DNA of 64,000 bases from an uncultured Bacteroidales bacterium (GCA_949297285.1 CASFRL010000033.1:1-64000), one strand, 5' to 3'; positions 1 to 9,231 are shown, numbered from the stretch's first letter. Notes: a model not told the origin generated them from the letters alone. Translations and numbers: made by a program.

Positions 1-25
1 TTTTTGGGGAAGGTGATAGTTGTAT

Positions 26-937
26 TTATTTGTCTATAATATGCACATCCATTTGAGGGTATGGAATATTTAATCCATATTTTCCGAACTCTTTATATAC
101 TCTTTCGTTTATATCGAAGTATACATTCCAATAATCTGCAGAGGCGACCCATGCTCTGACAATAATATTTACCGAGCTGTCTCCCAGACTGTGAAGCGCA
201 ATAAAATAGGCCGGATCTTTAAATACCCGGGCATCTTCGTCGAGCATTTTCGACAACAGATTTTTGGCTTTATCATAATCATCTCCATATCCGATACCGA
301 AAGTCCAATCGATACGCCGTTTGCCCTCTTTTGAGTAATTGTTGATAATTCCGGTTGACAATCCTCCATTGGGCACAATAATAGTTTTATTATCAGGAGT
401 ATTTAAAATAGTGTTGAATATTTGTATCTCTTTAACTGTGCCGCTTTGTCCTTGTGCCTCGATAAAGTCGCCAACTTTATAAGGTTTGAACAGAAGTACC
501 ATGACGCCTCCTGCAAAATTTTGTAAAGTCCCGCTTAATGCCATACCTACGGCGATACCGGCAGAAGCGAACAAGGCGACAAACGAAGATGTATTGATTC
601 CGAGGATACCGATGACAATAACAAGCAATATCAACATGAGCGATATATTGATAAGGCTCAGTAAAAATGTGCGTAACGACAATTCTACATTTCTTCGGGT
701 TAAAATCCCCGAAACAAACTTGCGGATTTTTTTCATTAGCCATTTCCCTATCCAGAATATTGCCAACGCAATCAATATCTTTATGGTAAAGTGCATGAGT
801 CCGCTGATCATTTGTCCCAGCAATTCATGAAATGACATATCCGATGCACTGGAGAGTTTCTCAAAAAAAGAAGATATTTTTGTCGTGTCCGCAGGAACGG
901 TTGTCGGTTGATTTCCACTAATCAATAAATCAAGCAT
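26..937 (-). CDS. MscS-family mechanosensitive ion channel
   Basis: This 303-residue inner-membrane protein matches the small-conductance mechanosensitive channel family, which vents solutes on hypo-osmotic shock. Hydrophobic segments lie at about residues 45-67, 88-112 and 116-148. The third, glycine/alanine-rich segment leads into the family signature of the cytoplasmic beta domain (FKPYKVGDFIE, about residue 150). The mixed alpha/beta C-terminal vestibule follows. The length is ordinary for an MscS core protein without extra N-terminal helices. The start is the ATG at 937. A TACTTTTG match to the Bacteroidetes -7 element lies at complement(968..975). It is transcribed divergently from the TPR gene and stands alone. 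The function is a family assignment. Confidence 0.93.
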   Translation of the reverse strand: MLDLLISGNQPTTVPADTTKISSFFEKLSSASDMSFHELLGQMISGLMHFTIKILIALAIFWIGKWLMKKIRKFVSGILTRRNVELSLRTFLLSLINISLMLILLVIVIGILGINTSSFVALFASAGIAVGMALSGTLQNFAGGVMVLLFKPYKVGDFIEAQGQSGTVKEIQIFNTILNTPDNKTIIVPNGGLSTGIINNYSKEGKRRIDWTFGIGYGDDYDKAKNLLSKMLDEDARVFKDPAYFIALHSLGDSSVNIIVRAWVASADYWNVYFDINERVYKEFGKYGLNIPYPQMDVHIIDK

Positions 938-967
938 ATTCAGAGTATTTTAATGTTCGACTTACGG

Positions 968-975
968 CAAAAGTA
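968..975 (-). promoter_or_regulatory. Putative -7 element for the MscS gene
   Basis: Read on the minus strand this is TACTTTTG, matching the Bacteroidetes -7 consensus TAnnTTTG, about 31 bases before the MscS start. I see no clear -33 TTTG at 19-21 bases, so the call is tentative. Confidence 0.4.
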
Positions 976-1320
976 CTCAAAATCTCTGTAATAACCTTGT
1001 AAAATGGGTGAAATGACGCTAAATGGTTTAATATCAATACAATTAAAAGTGATAAACGGCTTTATCCCCCTTAACCGGAAAAATGTATGGAAAGAATAAA
1101 TTTATGGAAAATATTGTCTTTCAGATTATTATCTATAAAAAGAAAGGCTCAGAGTCTGTCGTATAAGGCTGCGTTGGTTGTCTTGGTAAGGAATATTCGA
1201 CATTTTTATAAAACAGATTCTTATAAAAATATAATTCTTATGAATTTAAGATGTTTTGATCTGTATTCTCTGTTAAAATAGATAATTTTGCTTCGGATAC
1301 TAAAAATACGCAATTCTGTT
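976..1320. other. Intergenic stretch without a supported gene
   Basis: This is the AT-rich divergent spacer between the MscS and TPR genes. A 64-codon open frame at 1087-1281 has a low-complexity basic composition, no domain and no ribosome-binding context, so I do not call it. Nothing else stands out. Confidence 0.5.
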
Positions 1321-2151
1321 ATGAGAGGGCTATTGTCTATTGTTTTTTTAATTTCGTTTCTCTTTTCCGTATCGGCTCAGACCTATGATGAGTGGATCGA
1401 TAAATCATTCGAATATATAGAATCGAAAAATTGGGAAGAAGCCGAAAAATCTTTGATTGAGGCTTTAAGAGCTCAACCTGCTAATCCGCAGAATGCCTTA
1501 TTGTTGTCTAATTTGGGAACCATTCAAAGACGTCTGGGGAAAAATGAGGACGCATTGCAGTCTTACACAAGTGCGTTGATGATTACTCCACGTTCGGTAA
1601 CATTGTTAATGAATAGAGCAGCCCTGTTTTCTGAAATGGAGCGATTGGATGACGCCTTGAATGATTATAATCAGGTATTGATACTTGATAATAAAGAAGA
1701 AGATGCACTTTATTATCGAGGATTGATTCGTTTAGAGAAAAATGATACGATTGCCAGCCGGAAAGATTTCGAACAGCTTCTTAAAATAAATCCGAAAAGT
1801 GCGAATGCCCGTATCGGATTGGCTACCTTATTGAAATCGAGAGGTTATTATACTGAAGCAATAGATCTTTATACACAAGTAATAAGAGTTAATCCCCAGC
1901 AAGTTTCGTTATATCTGAATAGGGGTGAAGCCTATTTCTTGGATCGGTGTTTAAATAAAGCGGATGAAGATGTTGCCAAAGCGTTGGAGTTCGATCCGGA
2001 CGATCCTTTGGCTTATGTTTTGCGCGCTAAATTAAAATTGGCACGTTATGAAAGAGAAGATGCCGCTCGAGATTTAGATAAAGCCGTTGCATTGGGCTTT
2101 GATAGAACCATTGCCGATTCTCTTCTGAATAAAGACCGGGAGAAGAAATAA
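1321..2151 (+). CDS. Exported tetratricopeptide-repeat protein
   Basis: This is a 276-residue protein with a clear N-terminal signal peptide (hydrophobic stretch ending in SVSAQ) followed by about six tandem TPR units. Their pattern of paired helices with conserved small residues and Pro at the repeat ends (for example NPQNALLLSNLGTIQRRLGK) runs nearly to the C-terminus. TPRs scaffold protein-protein contacts; the partner is unknown. The frame is open upstream to a TTG at 1288, but the ATG at 1321 places the signal peptide at the N-terminus and is preferred. It is co-directional with the SPOR-domain gene 65 bases downstream. The cellular location is inferred to be periplasmic. Confidence 0.85.
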   Translation: MRGLLSIVFLISFLFSVSAQTYDEWIDKSFEYIESKNWEEAEKSLIEALRAQPANPQNALLLSNLGTIQRRLGKNEDALQSYTSALMITPRSVTLLMNRAALFSEMERLDDALNDYNQVLILDNKEEDALYYRGLIRLEKNDTIASRKDFEQLLKINPKSANARIGLATLLKSRGYYTEAIDLYTQVIRVNPQQVSLYLNRGEAYFLDRCLNKADEDVAKALEFDPDDPLAYVLRAKLKLARYEREDAARDLDKAVALGFDRTIADSLLNKDREKK

Positions 2152-2206
2152 TTTGAATTTTAGAGAAAAAAACAGGATAAATACCGGCTGTTTTATAAAA
2201 AATCTT

Positions 2207-2214
2207 TACATTTG
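2207..2214 (+). promoter_or_regulatory. -7-like element immediately before the SPOR gene
   Basis: TACATTTG matches TAnnTTTG but ends only 2 bases before the ATG at 2217. If used, transcription would begin at or within the start codon pair, giving an essentially leaderless mRNA. No convincing -33 box is visible, so it may be coincidental. Confidence 0.35.
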
Positions 2215-2216
2215 TA

Positions 2217-3245
2217 ATGATGTTGGAATTGATAAGACATATTGAGTATTTATTGACGGAACATGATTGTGTCATTGTCCCGGGGTTGGGTGGCTTTGTT
2301 TTACAATATGTCCCGGCACACTTTAGTGATGACCATAATACATGGCAACCTCCCAGTAAACAAATCACATTTAATGCTTCGTTGTCGTATCATGACGGTT
2401 TGTTGGCTCAATCGCTGATGCAGGATTCCGGCATGAGTTATGAGGCCGCTGTCGCAGCCATAGAACATCAGGTTGCAGACATGAAAAAATGTTTGTCCGC
2501 CCCGGGGGATACTTATCTATTCGGGGAATTAGGAACTTTTGGCCTTTCGACCGAGAACACGTTGGTTTTTGAGCCAAATACCTCTTATCAATTTGCGATC
2601 TCGTCATTCGGATTAAAACCGATCAATATCCGGCCATTGTCGCAACTTCATAAAGAATCAGATGATGTTGCAGATACCGATCTGATAAAAAAGAAAAGAG
2701 ATGTCGTATATATTCCTATAAACAAGGGATTTATTCGCCAGTTGGTCGCTGCAGCAGCGGTTATTATCGTTTTGCTCATGATTTCAACACCGATAACAGA
2801 AATAAAGACCACATCCGATTATGCCGCCCTTGTTTCGTCTGAGTTGTTCGATGATAGAGATAAGATTGCCGTAGACAATAATGTTTTATCAAGTCAACAA
2901 GCAGAAGACACAACCTGCATTGTAACGGCAGAAGATATTCCCGATTCGAGTTCGGTGCAACAAGAAATACCTGCGACGGTTGACGATCAGTCGGACGCAG
3001 AACCCACACATTCTTACATTATTGTTGTTGCAACCCTATCCGGTAAGCAGGCAGCATTACGGCAATTAGATTACTTTAAACAACAAGGTTTGGATGCCGA
3101 TTTTAAAATTTATGAAACAGCCAATAAAGTCCGAATATATATAGAATCGTTTTCTGATAAAAAAGATGCCCAAGATTTTTTGATGTCCTTAAGAAACAGT
3201 GACTCTCCTTTTCCTGATGCATGGGTAATGCATATAAAAAAATAA
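2217..3245 (+). CDS. HU-CCDC81-like and SPOR domain membrane protein
   Basis: This 342-residue protein has an N-terminal domain (residues 1 to about 140) with the pattern of Bacteroidetes HU/CCDC81-like domains, including VPGLGGFV near residue 21 and a second copy-like segment around GELGTFGL. A linker and one transmembrane helix follow at about 174-193. The acidic periplasmic segment ends in a C-terminal SPOR domain (about 265-342). SPOR domains bind denuded septal peptidoglycan, so a cell-division or cell-wall role is likely, with the HU-like part in the cytoplasm. Two ATGs are adjacent at 2217 and 2220; both keep the conserved N-terminus. The domain order is seen in the sequence; the division role is inference. 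Confidence 0.85.
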   Translation: MMLELIRHIEYLLTEHDCVIVPGLGGFVLQYVPAHFSDDHNTWQPPSKQITFNASLSYHDGLLAQSLMQDSGMSYEAAVAAIEHQVADMKKCLSAPGDTYLFGELGTFGLSTENTLVFEPNTSYQFAISSFGLKPINIRPLSQLHKESDDVADTDLIKKKRDVVYIPINKGFIRQLVAAAAVIIVLLMISTPITEIKTTSDYAALVSSELFDDRDKIAVDNNVLSSQQAEDTTCIVTAEDIPDSSSVQQEIPATVDDQSDAEPTHSYIIVVATLSGKQAALRQLDYFKQQGLDADFKIYETANKVRIYIESFSDKKDAQDFLMSLRNSDSPFPDAWVMHIKK

Positions 3246-3290
3246 GGACGGTATATAAAAATATTTATTAATTAATAATAATCTGATTTT

Positions 3291-3794
3291 ATGATAAAGA
3301 AAGTCTTATGTCTATTTTTAGCCCTATCTATGCTAAATTTAGACCTTTTTGCTGCAGTACCACTTGATCGGGGAACAATGCTTGTTGTGAGATTACTTTC
3401 TTCTGTAAAAAGTAATTCAAAAGAATCTGCTTCAGTAATAATAGAGAATGACGTAAAAGGCAAGAATGGGGAAATTTTAATAAAAAAGGGGACATTGGTT
3501 CAAACATCTATAAAAAGAGAAAAAGCAAAGGGGTGTGGGCGACCAGGATCTGTGGACGTGAAATGTATATCTACTACGGCCGTTGATGGACAAACGATAT
3601 TGTTGGACGGTGGTTGTAGTGAAACCGGACGAAATAACAAAGGTCTTGCATTTGGCTTGGGTATAGGATTAGGGGCCACATTTTTACCTATAGTGGGGTT
3701 TGCATTTTTAGCGATACATGGTGAGTCGGCAACTATCGAACCCGGAATCATTTCTAATATATTTATTATGAATGATTATAATATTGAACTTTGA
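3291..3794 (+). CDS. Small exported protein of unknown function
   Basis: This 167-residue protein has an N-terminal signal peptide (about 1-22, ending DLFAA). A beta-rich central region follows with the pattern RGTMLVVRLLSSVKSNS, resembling proteins in which a secretion- or assembly-related beta domain sets ranges of expression-modifying motifs such as IENDV and GTLVQTSI. A glycine-rich hydrophobic segment (GLAFGLGIGLGATFLPIVGFAFLAI, split here as about residues 120-144) could be membrane-inserted. I do not recognise a named family with confidence. It ends in a strong terminator at 3822-3864 and is transcribed alone or as the tail of the SPOR gene transcript (45-base gap). Confidence 0.7.
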   Translation: MIKKVLCLFLALSMLNLDLFAAVPLDRGTMLVVRLLSSVKSNSKESASVIIENDVKGKNGEILIKKGTLVQTSIKREKAKGCGRPGSVDVKCISTTAVDGQTILLDGGCSETGRNNKGLAFGLGIGLGATFLPIVGFAFLAIHGESATIEPGIISNIFIMNDYNIEL

Positions 3795-3821
3795 GATTGA
3801 ATTTACCTGAAAAATTTTTCC

Positions 3822-3864
3822 ATGAGAGAGGCGCTAATTTTTAGTCGCCTCTCTCATTGTTTTT
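3822..3864 (+). terminator. Rho-independent terminator
   Basis: A 12-bp perfect stem (arms 3822-3833 and 3846-3857, ATGAGAGAGGCG and its complement) with a short AT loop is followed by TTGTTTTT. It closes the transcript of the small exported protein gene. Confidence 0.85.
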
Positions 3865-4043
3865 ATGGTCTTACTTAAATCTTAATATGATATGTATCTT
3901 ATTCAATTTTTCATCTGAATAGGTGCATACAAAAAACAATTTCCTTTGTGTATATATCGATTATTATCTTTTAACAGTTTGAAAATAGGGGTTTTTACTA
4001 TGTTTTATGTCAATATATGTGTATAAAGTAAAAGCCCGATTAT

Positions 4044-4559
4044 ATGAAAAAAACTAAAACCGATATCGATAAAATATTTAAATTATACTATCGGTCTTTA
4101 TGTATGTATATTCTTCACTATGTTCATGATATAGACGCTGCTGAAGATATTGCACAAGATTGTTTTACTGCTTTTTGGGAAAATACAGCTAAAGAGAATA
4201 TCGTCATTGAGAATATAAAGGCATATCTATATACCACAGCACGCAATCATAGTCTGAATTATTTAAAAAAGGAATCGGTTTATCGATCAATAATAACTCC
4301 TTCTGATTTGGAGGACATCTTAACCGATGATGAAACAGAAGAACGTTCTGTTATTGAAGCACGTATGTGGACCGCTATTGATGTATTGCCGGAGCGGTGT
4401 CGAGAGATATTCTTGCTTAACAAACGTGACGGAATGAAATATAAAGAAATCGCAGAAAAGTTACAAATCTCTGTAAATACGGTAGATAATCACATAAACA
4501 AAGCTCTTCGGTTGATTCGGGAAGGGATACATAAAACCTACATTTTTATATTTAACTAA
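4044..4559 (+). CDS. ECF-type RNA polymerase sigma factor (FecI-like)
   Basis: This 171-residue protein has sigma region 2 (about residues 8-75, with HDIDAAEDIAQDCFTAFWEN) and region 4 (about 114-160), whose helix-turn-helix contains MKYKEIAEKLQISVNTVDNH. This two-domain layout without regions 1 and 3 is that of extracytoplasmic-function sigma factors, and length and context fit the Bacteroidetes FecI-like group. It is followed 71 bases later by a FecR-type anti-sigma gene, then a TonB receptor with a signalling domain, so it is expected to be released when the receptor binds its ligand and to transcribe this same operon. The ligand is unknown. Confidence 0.93.
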   Translation: MKKTKTDIDKIFKLYYRSLCMYILHYVHDIDAAEDIAQDCFTAFWENTAKENIVIENIKAYLYTTARNHSLNYLKKESVYRSIITPSDLEDILTDDETEERSVIEARMWTAIDVLPERCREIFLLNKRDGMKYKEIAEKLQISVNTVDNHINKALRLIREGIHKTYIFIFN

Positions 4560-4630
4560 TTTACATAACATATAGATAATGAATGCCATAGAAGATCTGA
4601 CCTTAGGATGAAATTATTAAAATTTTGGAT

Positions 4631-5428
4631 ATGAAAGATTTGGAAGAAAAATGTTTGCGCTTTGTCCTGTGCTACTATCAGAAGAATAAAATAGATACTC
4701 AGAACGCATTGGAAACGTTTAAGAACAAACATCAAATAGGCGAGCGTAACAAGTCTGTCTATGTAGGCTGGTTGGTATCCGCTGCAGTGGCTGCCGTCTT
4801 TATCGGATTTTTCATTTATCCGCAATTCTGGCAGCGAGGGGAATGGATAACAGTGTCATCGGGAATATATCCGGTTTCTTATATGTTACCGGACAGCTCT
4901 TCTGTCGATTTGTTTCCGAATTCTGCTATTCGATACCGGGAAGATAAACAATGGTTTTCACATCGCGAAGTACAGATGAAAGGGAAAATCCGTTTTTCTG
5001 TTCGGCATCAAGCATCGCACCCGTTTCTGGTCGAGGGTCTATTGGCTCAAGTCAAGGTATTGGGAACAACTTTTATTATTGATGAGAGCCGGAAAGATAC
5101 GGCGATTGTAGAAGTTGAATCCGGGAAAGTGCAGTTTTCGGCCGTGGGGCAGTCTGAAGCTGTTGTATTGACCCAAAACATGAAAGCCCGGCTTGTAAAT
5201 AATCAGTGCAGGCCACAAATTGTGGAACAGTCGCTGACCGGAAGTTTTGTTTTTAATAATATGCCGCTGTGCGAAGTGCTTGAAAAACTGTCTCGATATT
5301 ACAAGGTGAAACTATCCGCAGATAAAGTAAATAAATGCCTGACAGCCAGCTTTGAAGATAAAAGTCTTGAAGAGATAATCACTCTTATTGAAAAAGTGTT
5401 GAATGTAAAAATAGAAAAGGCAAAATAA
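4631..5428 (+). CDS. FecR-family anti-sigma factor
   Basis: This 265-residue single-pass membrane protein has a short cytoplasmic N-terminus (about 1-40) that should hold the sigma factor and one transmembrane helix at about 43-61. A periplasmic FecR domain follows (about 75-175, including LPDSSSVDLFPNS and VLGTTFIID). The C-terminal DUF4974-type domain (about 195-265, FNNMPLCEVLEKLSRYY) is the usual contact for the receptor's STN domain. The frame opens at a TTG at 4625, but the ATG at 4631 is preferred. Its stop codon overlaps the next start by one base (TAATG), so translation is probably coupled to the receptor. Assignment rests on domain order and neighbours. Confidence 0.92.
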   Translation: MKDLEEKCLRFVLCYYQKNKIDTQNALETFKNKHQIGERNKSVYVGWLVSAAVAAVFIGFFIYPQFWQRGEWITVSSGIYPVSYMLPDSSSVDLFPNSAIRYREDKQWFSHREVQMKGKIRFSVRHQASHPFLVEGLLAQVKVLGTTFIIDESRKDTAIVEVESGKVQFSAVGQSEAVVLTQNMKARLVNNQCRPQIVEQSLTGSFVFNNMPLCEVLEKLSRYYKVKLSADKVNKCLTASFEDKSLEEIITLIEKVLNVKIEKAK

Positions 5429-8007
5429 TGAGATTCGTAATCACTACCGTTATATTATGTGTCTGTTTAAGTGTCAAGGCCCAACAAGCTCAGACCGAAA
5501 TGATAAGAATTATAGACGCTCTGCAAAAGAGCTATTCTGTTCATTTTATATATGAATCATCTTTGGCAAATGTTAAACCGGGAGGTATCTTGTTACAAAA
5601 CAGATCATTGGAGGAAAATTTGAAAAGCGTTTTTGGCCGAACAGGTATCCGATGGGAAGTTCAAGGAGAGACTGTTTTGTTATTCCGTCAGAATAACTAT
5701 ACATTTTCGGGGTATGTATGTGCCGATAACGGAGAAACGCTTATCAATGTAACTGTTTTTGATCTCACCACCCAAGTCGGTACGCTGAGTAATGCGCAGG
5801 GATTTTTCAGCATTACACTCCCTGAAGGGGGACATAAACTCCGTTTTTCTTATATAGGTTATCGGGATGTCATTAAAGAGTTTGATTTAAATTCGGATTA
5901 CAATAGTGTTGTTTATATGCAAGAGAGTACGACTTCTTTGCATGAAGTGGAAGTGGTTGCCGATCTGAATTCTCCGCTTCGCACTACACAGACAGGTAAG
6001 ATTTCGTTAGTCCCCGAACAATTAAATACAGAATTTTCATTGCTTAGTTCCCCGGATTTGGTCAAGGTACTCCAACAGATTCCCGGCGTATCTTCCGGGA
6101 CAGAATTATTGTCGGGTATGTATGTGCATGGCGGCAAAAATGATGAGAATCTTTTTTTGCTCGATGGTACGCCGCTCTATCAAGTTAATCATTTGGGCGG
6201 AATATTCTCAGCTTTCAATACCGATATAGTCAAAAATGTCGATTTCTATAAAAGCGGATTCCCTGCCCGTTATGGCGGAAGATTGTCTTCCGTTGTCGAT
6301 GTCCGTACAAAAGAAGGAAACATGAAAAAACTTCACGGAAATTTTTCTTTAGGGTTGCTTGACGGAAGATTTCAGTTAGAAGGGCCGATTATAAAAGAGA
6401 TGACCTCATTCAACTTTGCCATAAGAAGAAGTTGGGCGGACATTTTTACAACTCCTGCTATTTTTTTATTCAACCGGGCCAATCCAAAGGATAAAAAAAA
6501 TATACGTTATGCCTTTTATGACATCAATGGAAAAATTACCCACCGTTTTTCAGAAAAGCACAAACTTTCGTTCAGTGTGTATTCCGGGAAAGACCTGTTG
6601 AAGATAAAAGCCCGGCAAATATTCGATGAAAATATGTCTGATGTAAATGTGGAACGCTATAATTCGGATTTCAAGCTCAAATGGGGAAACACGACTACTG
6701 CTTTGACATGGAACAGCCAGTTTTCTCCGAAACTCTACGCAACTGTGGCGGGTATCTATTCGCGTAATATCTCATTATATGACTATGTCGAGGACGATCG
6801 TTTTTTCGATGAAGGAGAGCAAACCTCCATGAATAGGGTAGAACGTTTTAATCATTCCATGATCGACGACATCGGTTACCGTATAGATTTCGATTATCGA
6901 CCGATAGTGAATCATCATATTCATTTCGGAAGCAACTACTTGTATCACAGCTATCGGCCGCAAAATATAGTTTCCAGAGATCAAGATAACGGGAGTATTT
7001 TATCGAACGAAAATACAAACCGCTATAAAGGTAGCGAAATATCTTTATATGCAGAAGATGAGATGACATTATTGCCGCAGATGAAAATAAATGCGGGGTT
7101 ACATTATACCCTTTACCGTACGGATGGCATGACAAACCATTCTTTTGAACCGAGATTGGCCGTCGGTTATCAGGTTTCAGAAAAGGCCATGCTGAAAGCC
7201 TCCTATACAGAAATGAGCCAGTTTGCTCACCAACTCTCAAATACCTATTTAAATTTACCGACCGATAGTTGGGTGCCTTCTACACGCAAGGTGCGTCCTA
7301 TGCGTTCAAGACAATTCGCTGTCGGAGCGTATATGGAGCTTCCTTTACATCTTCGTTTAGATGTAGAAGGATATTACCGTACGACAAGTCGATTGATCGA
7401 ATATGATGGCGGGAACAATCTGATACTTCCTGCCGATAATTGGGACAATCTGGTTAAGAGTGGGAAAGGCCGGTCTTATGGTATGGAGTTGTCATTGGCG
7501 TATAAGGAGAATAACAATATTGTCGAAATGGGATATACTCTCTCGTGGAATCAGCAAAAATTTAAAGATTTCTATCCCGATTGGTATTTCAGTAAATTTG
7601 ACAACCGGCATAAGTTGAATATATCCTTCAGACATAAGTTTAATAACCGTATAGATGCTTATTCCGCTTGGACTTACCTCACGGGAGATCGTGCTACCAT
7701 TCCCACACATTATGCCAACGGACCATCTTTTCCAAAGGTCTCAGATTCTGATGAGCCGGAACTGATATATGGAAAACCAAATAACATCACTCTTCCGGCT
7801 TATCACCGTCTCGATGTGGGTATCAATTTCCGACGGTTCACCAAAAGAGGATTTGAGCGTATTTGGAATATTAGTATTTACAACGCTTATTGCCGCATGA
7901 ATGCTTTTTACACTCGGATAGAGCGCCTGCCTGATGGTAGTTTCAGGGGAAAAGGATTTGGTATTTTCCCGATCATTCCATCTTTTAGTTATACACTTAA
8001 ATTTTAA
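5428..8007 (+). CDS. TonB-dependent outer-membrane receptor with STN signalling domain
   Basis: This 859-residue protein has a signal peptide (about 1-18), then an STN/secretin-like signalling domain (about 20-85). A carboxypeptidase-regulatory-like beta-sandwich follows (about 90-170, YTFSGYVCADNGETLINVTV), then a plug (about 195-300) containing LLDGTPLYQVNHLGG and RYGGRLSSVVDVRT, and a 22-strand-type barrel ending in an aromatic Phe (YTLKF). The STN domain is what couples receptors to FecR/FecI pairs, and both genes are directly upstream. No SusD-like gene follows; instead a DUF4249 lipoprotein does, a known partner arrangement in Bacteroidetes. This suggests a substrate other than a classical SusCD glycan, which remains unknown. 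Confidence 0.93.
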   Translation: MRFVITTVILCVCLSVKAQQAQTEMIRIIDALQKSYSVHFIYESSLANVKPGGILLQNRSLEENLKSVFGRTGIRWEVQGETVLLFRQNNYTFSGYVCADNGETLINVTVFDLTTQVGTLSNAQGFFSITLPEGGHKLRFSYIGYRDVIKEFDLNSDYNSVVYMQESTTSLHEVEVVADLNSPLRTTQTGKISLVPEQLNTEFSLLSSPDLVKVLQQIPGVSSGTELLSGMYVHGGKNDENLFLLDGTPLYQVNHLGGIFSAFNTDIVKNVDFYKSGFPARYGGRLSSVVDVRTKEGNMKKLHGNFSLGLLDGRFQLEGPIIKEMTSFNFAIRRSWADIFTTPAIFLFNRANPKDKKNIRYAFYDINGKITHRFSEKHKLSFSVYSGKDLLKIKARQIFDENMSDVNVERYNSDFKLKWGNTTTALTWNSQFSPKLYATVAGIYSRNISLYDYVEDDRFFDEGEQTSMNRVERFNHSMIDDIGYRIDFDYRPIVNHHIHFGSNYLYHSYRPQNIVSRDQDNGSILSNENTNRYKGSEISLYAEDEMTLLPQMKINAGLHYTLYRTDGMTNHSFEPRLAVGYQVSEKAMLKASYTEMSQFAHQLSNTYLNLPTDSWVPSTRKVRPMRSRQFAVGAYMELPLHLRLDVEGYYRTTSRLIEYDGGNNLILPADNWDNLVKSGKGRSYGMELSLAYKENNNIVEMGYTLSWNQQKFKDFYPDWYFSKFDNRHKLNISFRHKFNNRIDAYSAWTYLTGDRATIPTHYANGPSFPKVSDSDEPELIYGKPNNITLPAYHRLDVGINFRRFTKRGFERIWNISIYNAYCRMNAFYTRIERLPDGSFRGKGFGIFPIIPSFSYTLKF

Positions 8008-8010
8008 ATA

Positions 8011-8991
8011 ATGAAATGTTTATATCGTATATTATGGTATGCTTATGTAGGGCTGTTAGCATCTTGTACGTATCATTTTAAATTGGATGACATGGCAGTA
8101 TCTCCTAAGCTGGTATTATACAGCTATCCGGGGGCTGGAGACACTACTGTCGTGCATCTCTCCCGAAGCTTGCCCCTTAATCAAAAAGGTGAAATTGAAT
8201 CGGGTTTGAGAGATGCAGAAGTATCTCTTACCGTAAATGATAAGACAACGCGGCTTGCGTGGACAAATGATTCTATACCGGGAGTCCCGGCACGGAGTTA
8301 TTATGCGGTACAAAAATACAAAGACGGAGACCGTGTCAGTATTTCCGTAGCAGCCGGAGATCAGAAAGTGGCATCTTCCGGTACGGTGATACCTCCTCCG
8401 TTTCCTTTAGAGTCGATTGAGTTGGTTCAAAAGCCCGAAAATCAGGGAACGATTCAATTTCGGATATGCTTTACCGACGATGTATCGACAAGAAACTGGT
8501 ATGCCTTGCAAGTAGAGCAGAAACAGATGTATTGGAGCAACGATGTATATACAGAAACAGTCTCCTCCATCAAGTTTGATTTGGATGACGAACCGTTATT
8601 GCATACTTCATCGGGATTGGACGATATTCTGATGATTGAGAATGAGTTTTACCGGAATCTTTATTTCTGGAATGACGAGAAAATACAAGGTAAAAGATAT
8701 ACGCTCCGACTTAACACAAATTTTAGGGATAATTATGAAAATGATTTCATAACTCCTGATGGGTTAGAGCATATTAAGAGCGTTGTGAAATATCGGGTCA
8801 TTATGTACAGCCTTTCAGAAGAGTTTTATAGATATTTGAAATCTTTGAATGATCAGAAAAACAACACTTTTGGAAGTTCAGAATTGGCTCCTATACGAGC
8901 TACTTATACCAATGTAAAAAATGGAATAGGAGTAGTAGGAGGATGTAGGATTTTCCAAACGCAATGGCTCGATAACTTACAGAAAAACTAA
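8011..8991 (+). CDS. DUF4249-family lipoprotein
   Basis: This 326-residue protein starts 3 bases after the receptor gene stop, so the two are in one operon. The N-terminus carries a lipobox (LLASC, Cys about residue 19), marking it as a lipoprotein. The order of a beta-rich N-terminal half (VLYSYPGAGDTTVVHLSRSL), a middle segment with YYAVQKYKDGDRVSISV, and a C-terminal half ending in GVVGGCRIF fits DUF4249, a family almost always found next to TonB receptors in Bacteroidetes. By analogy it may cap or assist the receptor at the outer membrane. No catalytic motif is visible and the biochemical role is unknown. Confidence 0.88.
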   Translation: MKCLYRILWYAYVGLLASCTYHFKLDDMAVSPKLVLYSYPGAGDTTVVHLSRSLPLNQKGEIESGLRDAEVSLTVNDKTTRLAWTNDSIPGVPARSYYAVQKYKDGDRVSISVAAGDQKVASSGTVIPPPFPLESIELVQKPENQGTIQFRICFTDDVSTRNWYALQVEQKQMYWSNDVYTETVSSIKFDLDDEPLLHTSSGLDDILMIENEFYRNLYFWNDEKIQGKRYTLRLNTNFRDNYENDFITPDGLEHIKSVVKYRVIMYSLSEEFYRYLKSLNDQKNNTFGSSELAPIRATYTNVKNGIGVVGGCRIFQTQWLDNLQKN

Positions 8992-8994
8992 ATA

Positions 8995-9190
8995 TTACTT
9001 TTTCTTCAGATTTTTAGTCATAAATAATTTATTGGCTATAAATGAGGTTTTTGCATGACGGACAGAGTGGCATACCATAACGCCAATTTCTGATAATCCG
9101 TCGAATTTTAAAAGCGGATTGGCTACTGAAGTGTGTCTTTCAGTGGCCAATTGTTTTGCCATTTGGGAGATTTGCCATAATTTCGTGTAT
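8995..9190 (-). pseudogene. Possible C-terminal gene remnant
   Basis: The minus strand holds an open frame that continues to about 9264, but only the part below about 9190 looks protein-like (for example VMVCHSVRHAKTSFIANKL followed by a lysine-rich end and a stop at 8995). It overlaps the start of the Crp/Fnr gene on the other strand and has no plausible start. I read it as the truncated 3' end of a lost gene at the left edge of the accessory region. The family is not recognised and it could be chance coding. Confidence 0.3.
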
Positions 9191-9231
9191 GCTAATGATT
9201 CCGATAAATAAATGAATGATTTAAATTTAAT

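Noticed and set aside
1087-1281. 64-codon frame upstream of the TPR gene
   Set aside because: Low-complexity, no domain or start context, and the region is a promoter spacer.
1288-1320. TTG at 1288 as start of the TPR gene
   Set aside because: The ATG at 1321 gives a proper signal peptide; the extension is not conserved-looking.
6848-7240. 130-codon minus-strand frame inside the TonB receptor gene
   Set aside because: Antisense shadow of a well-supported receptor gene, with no domain.
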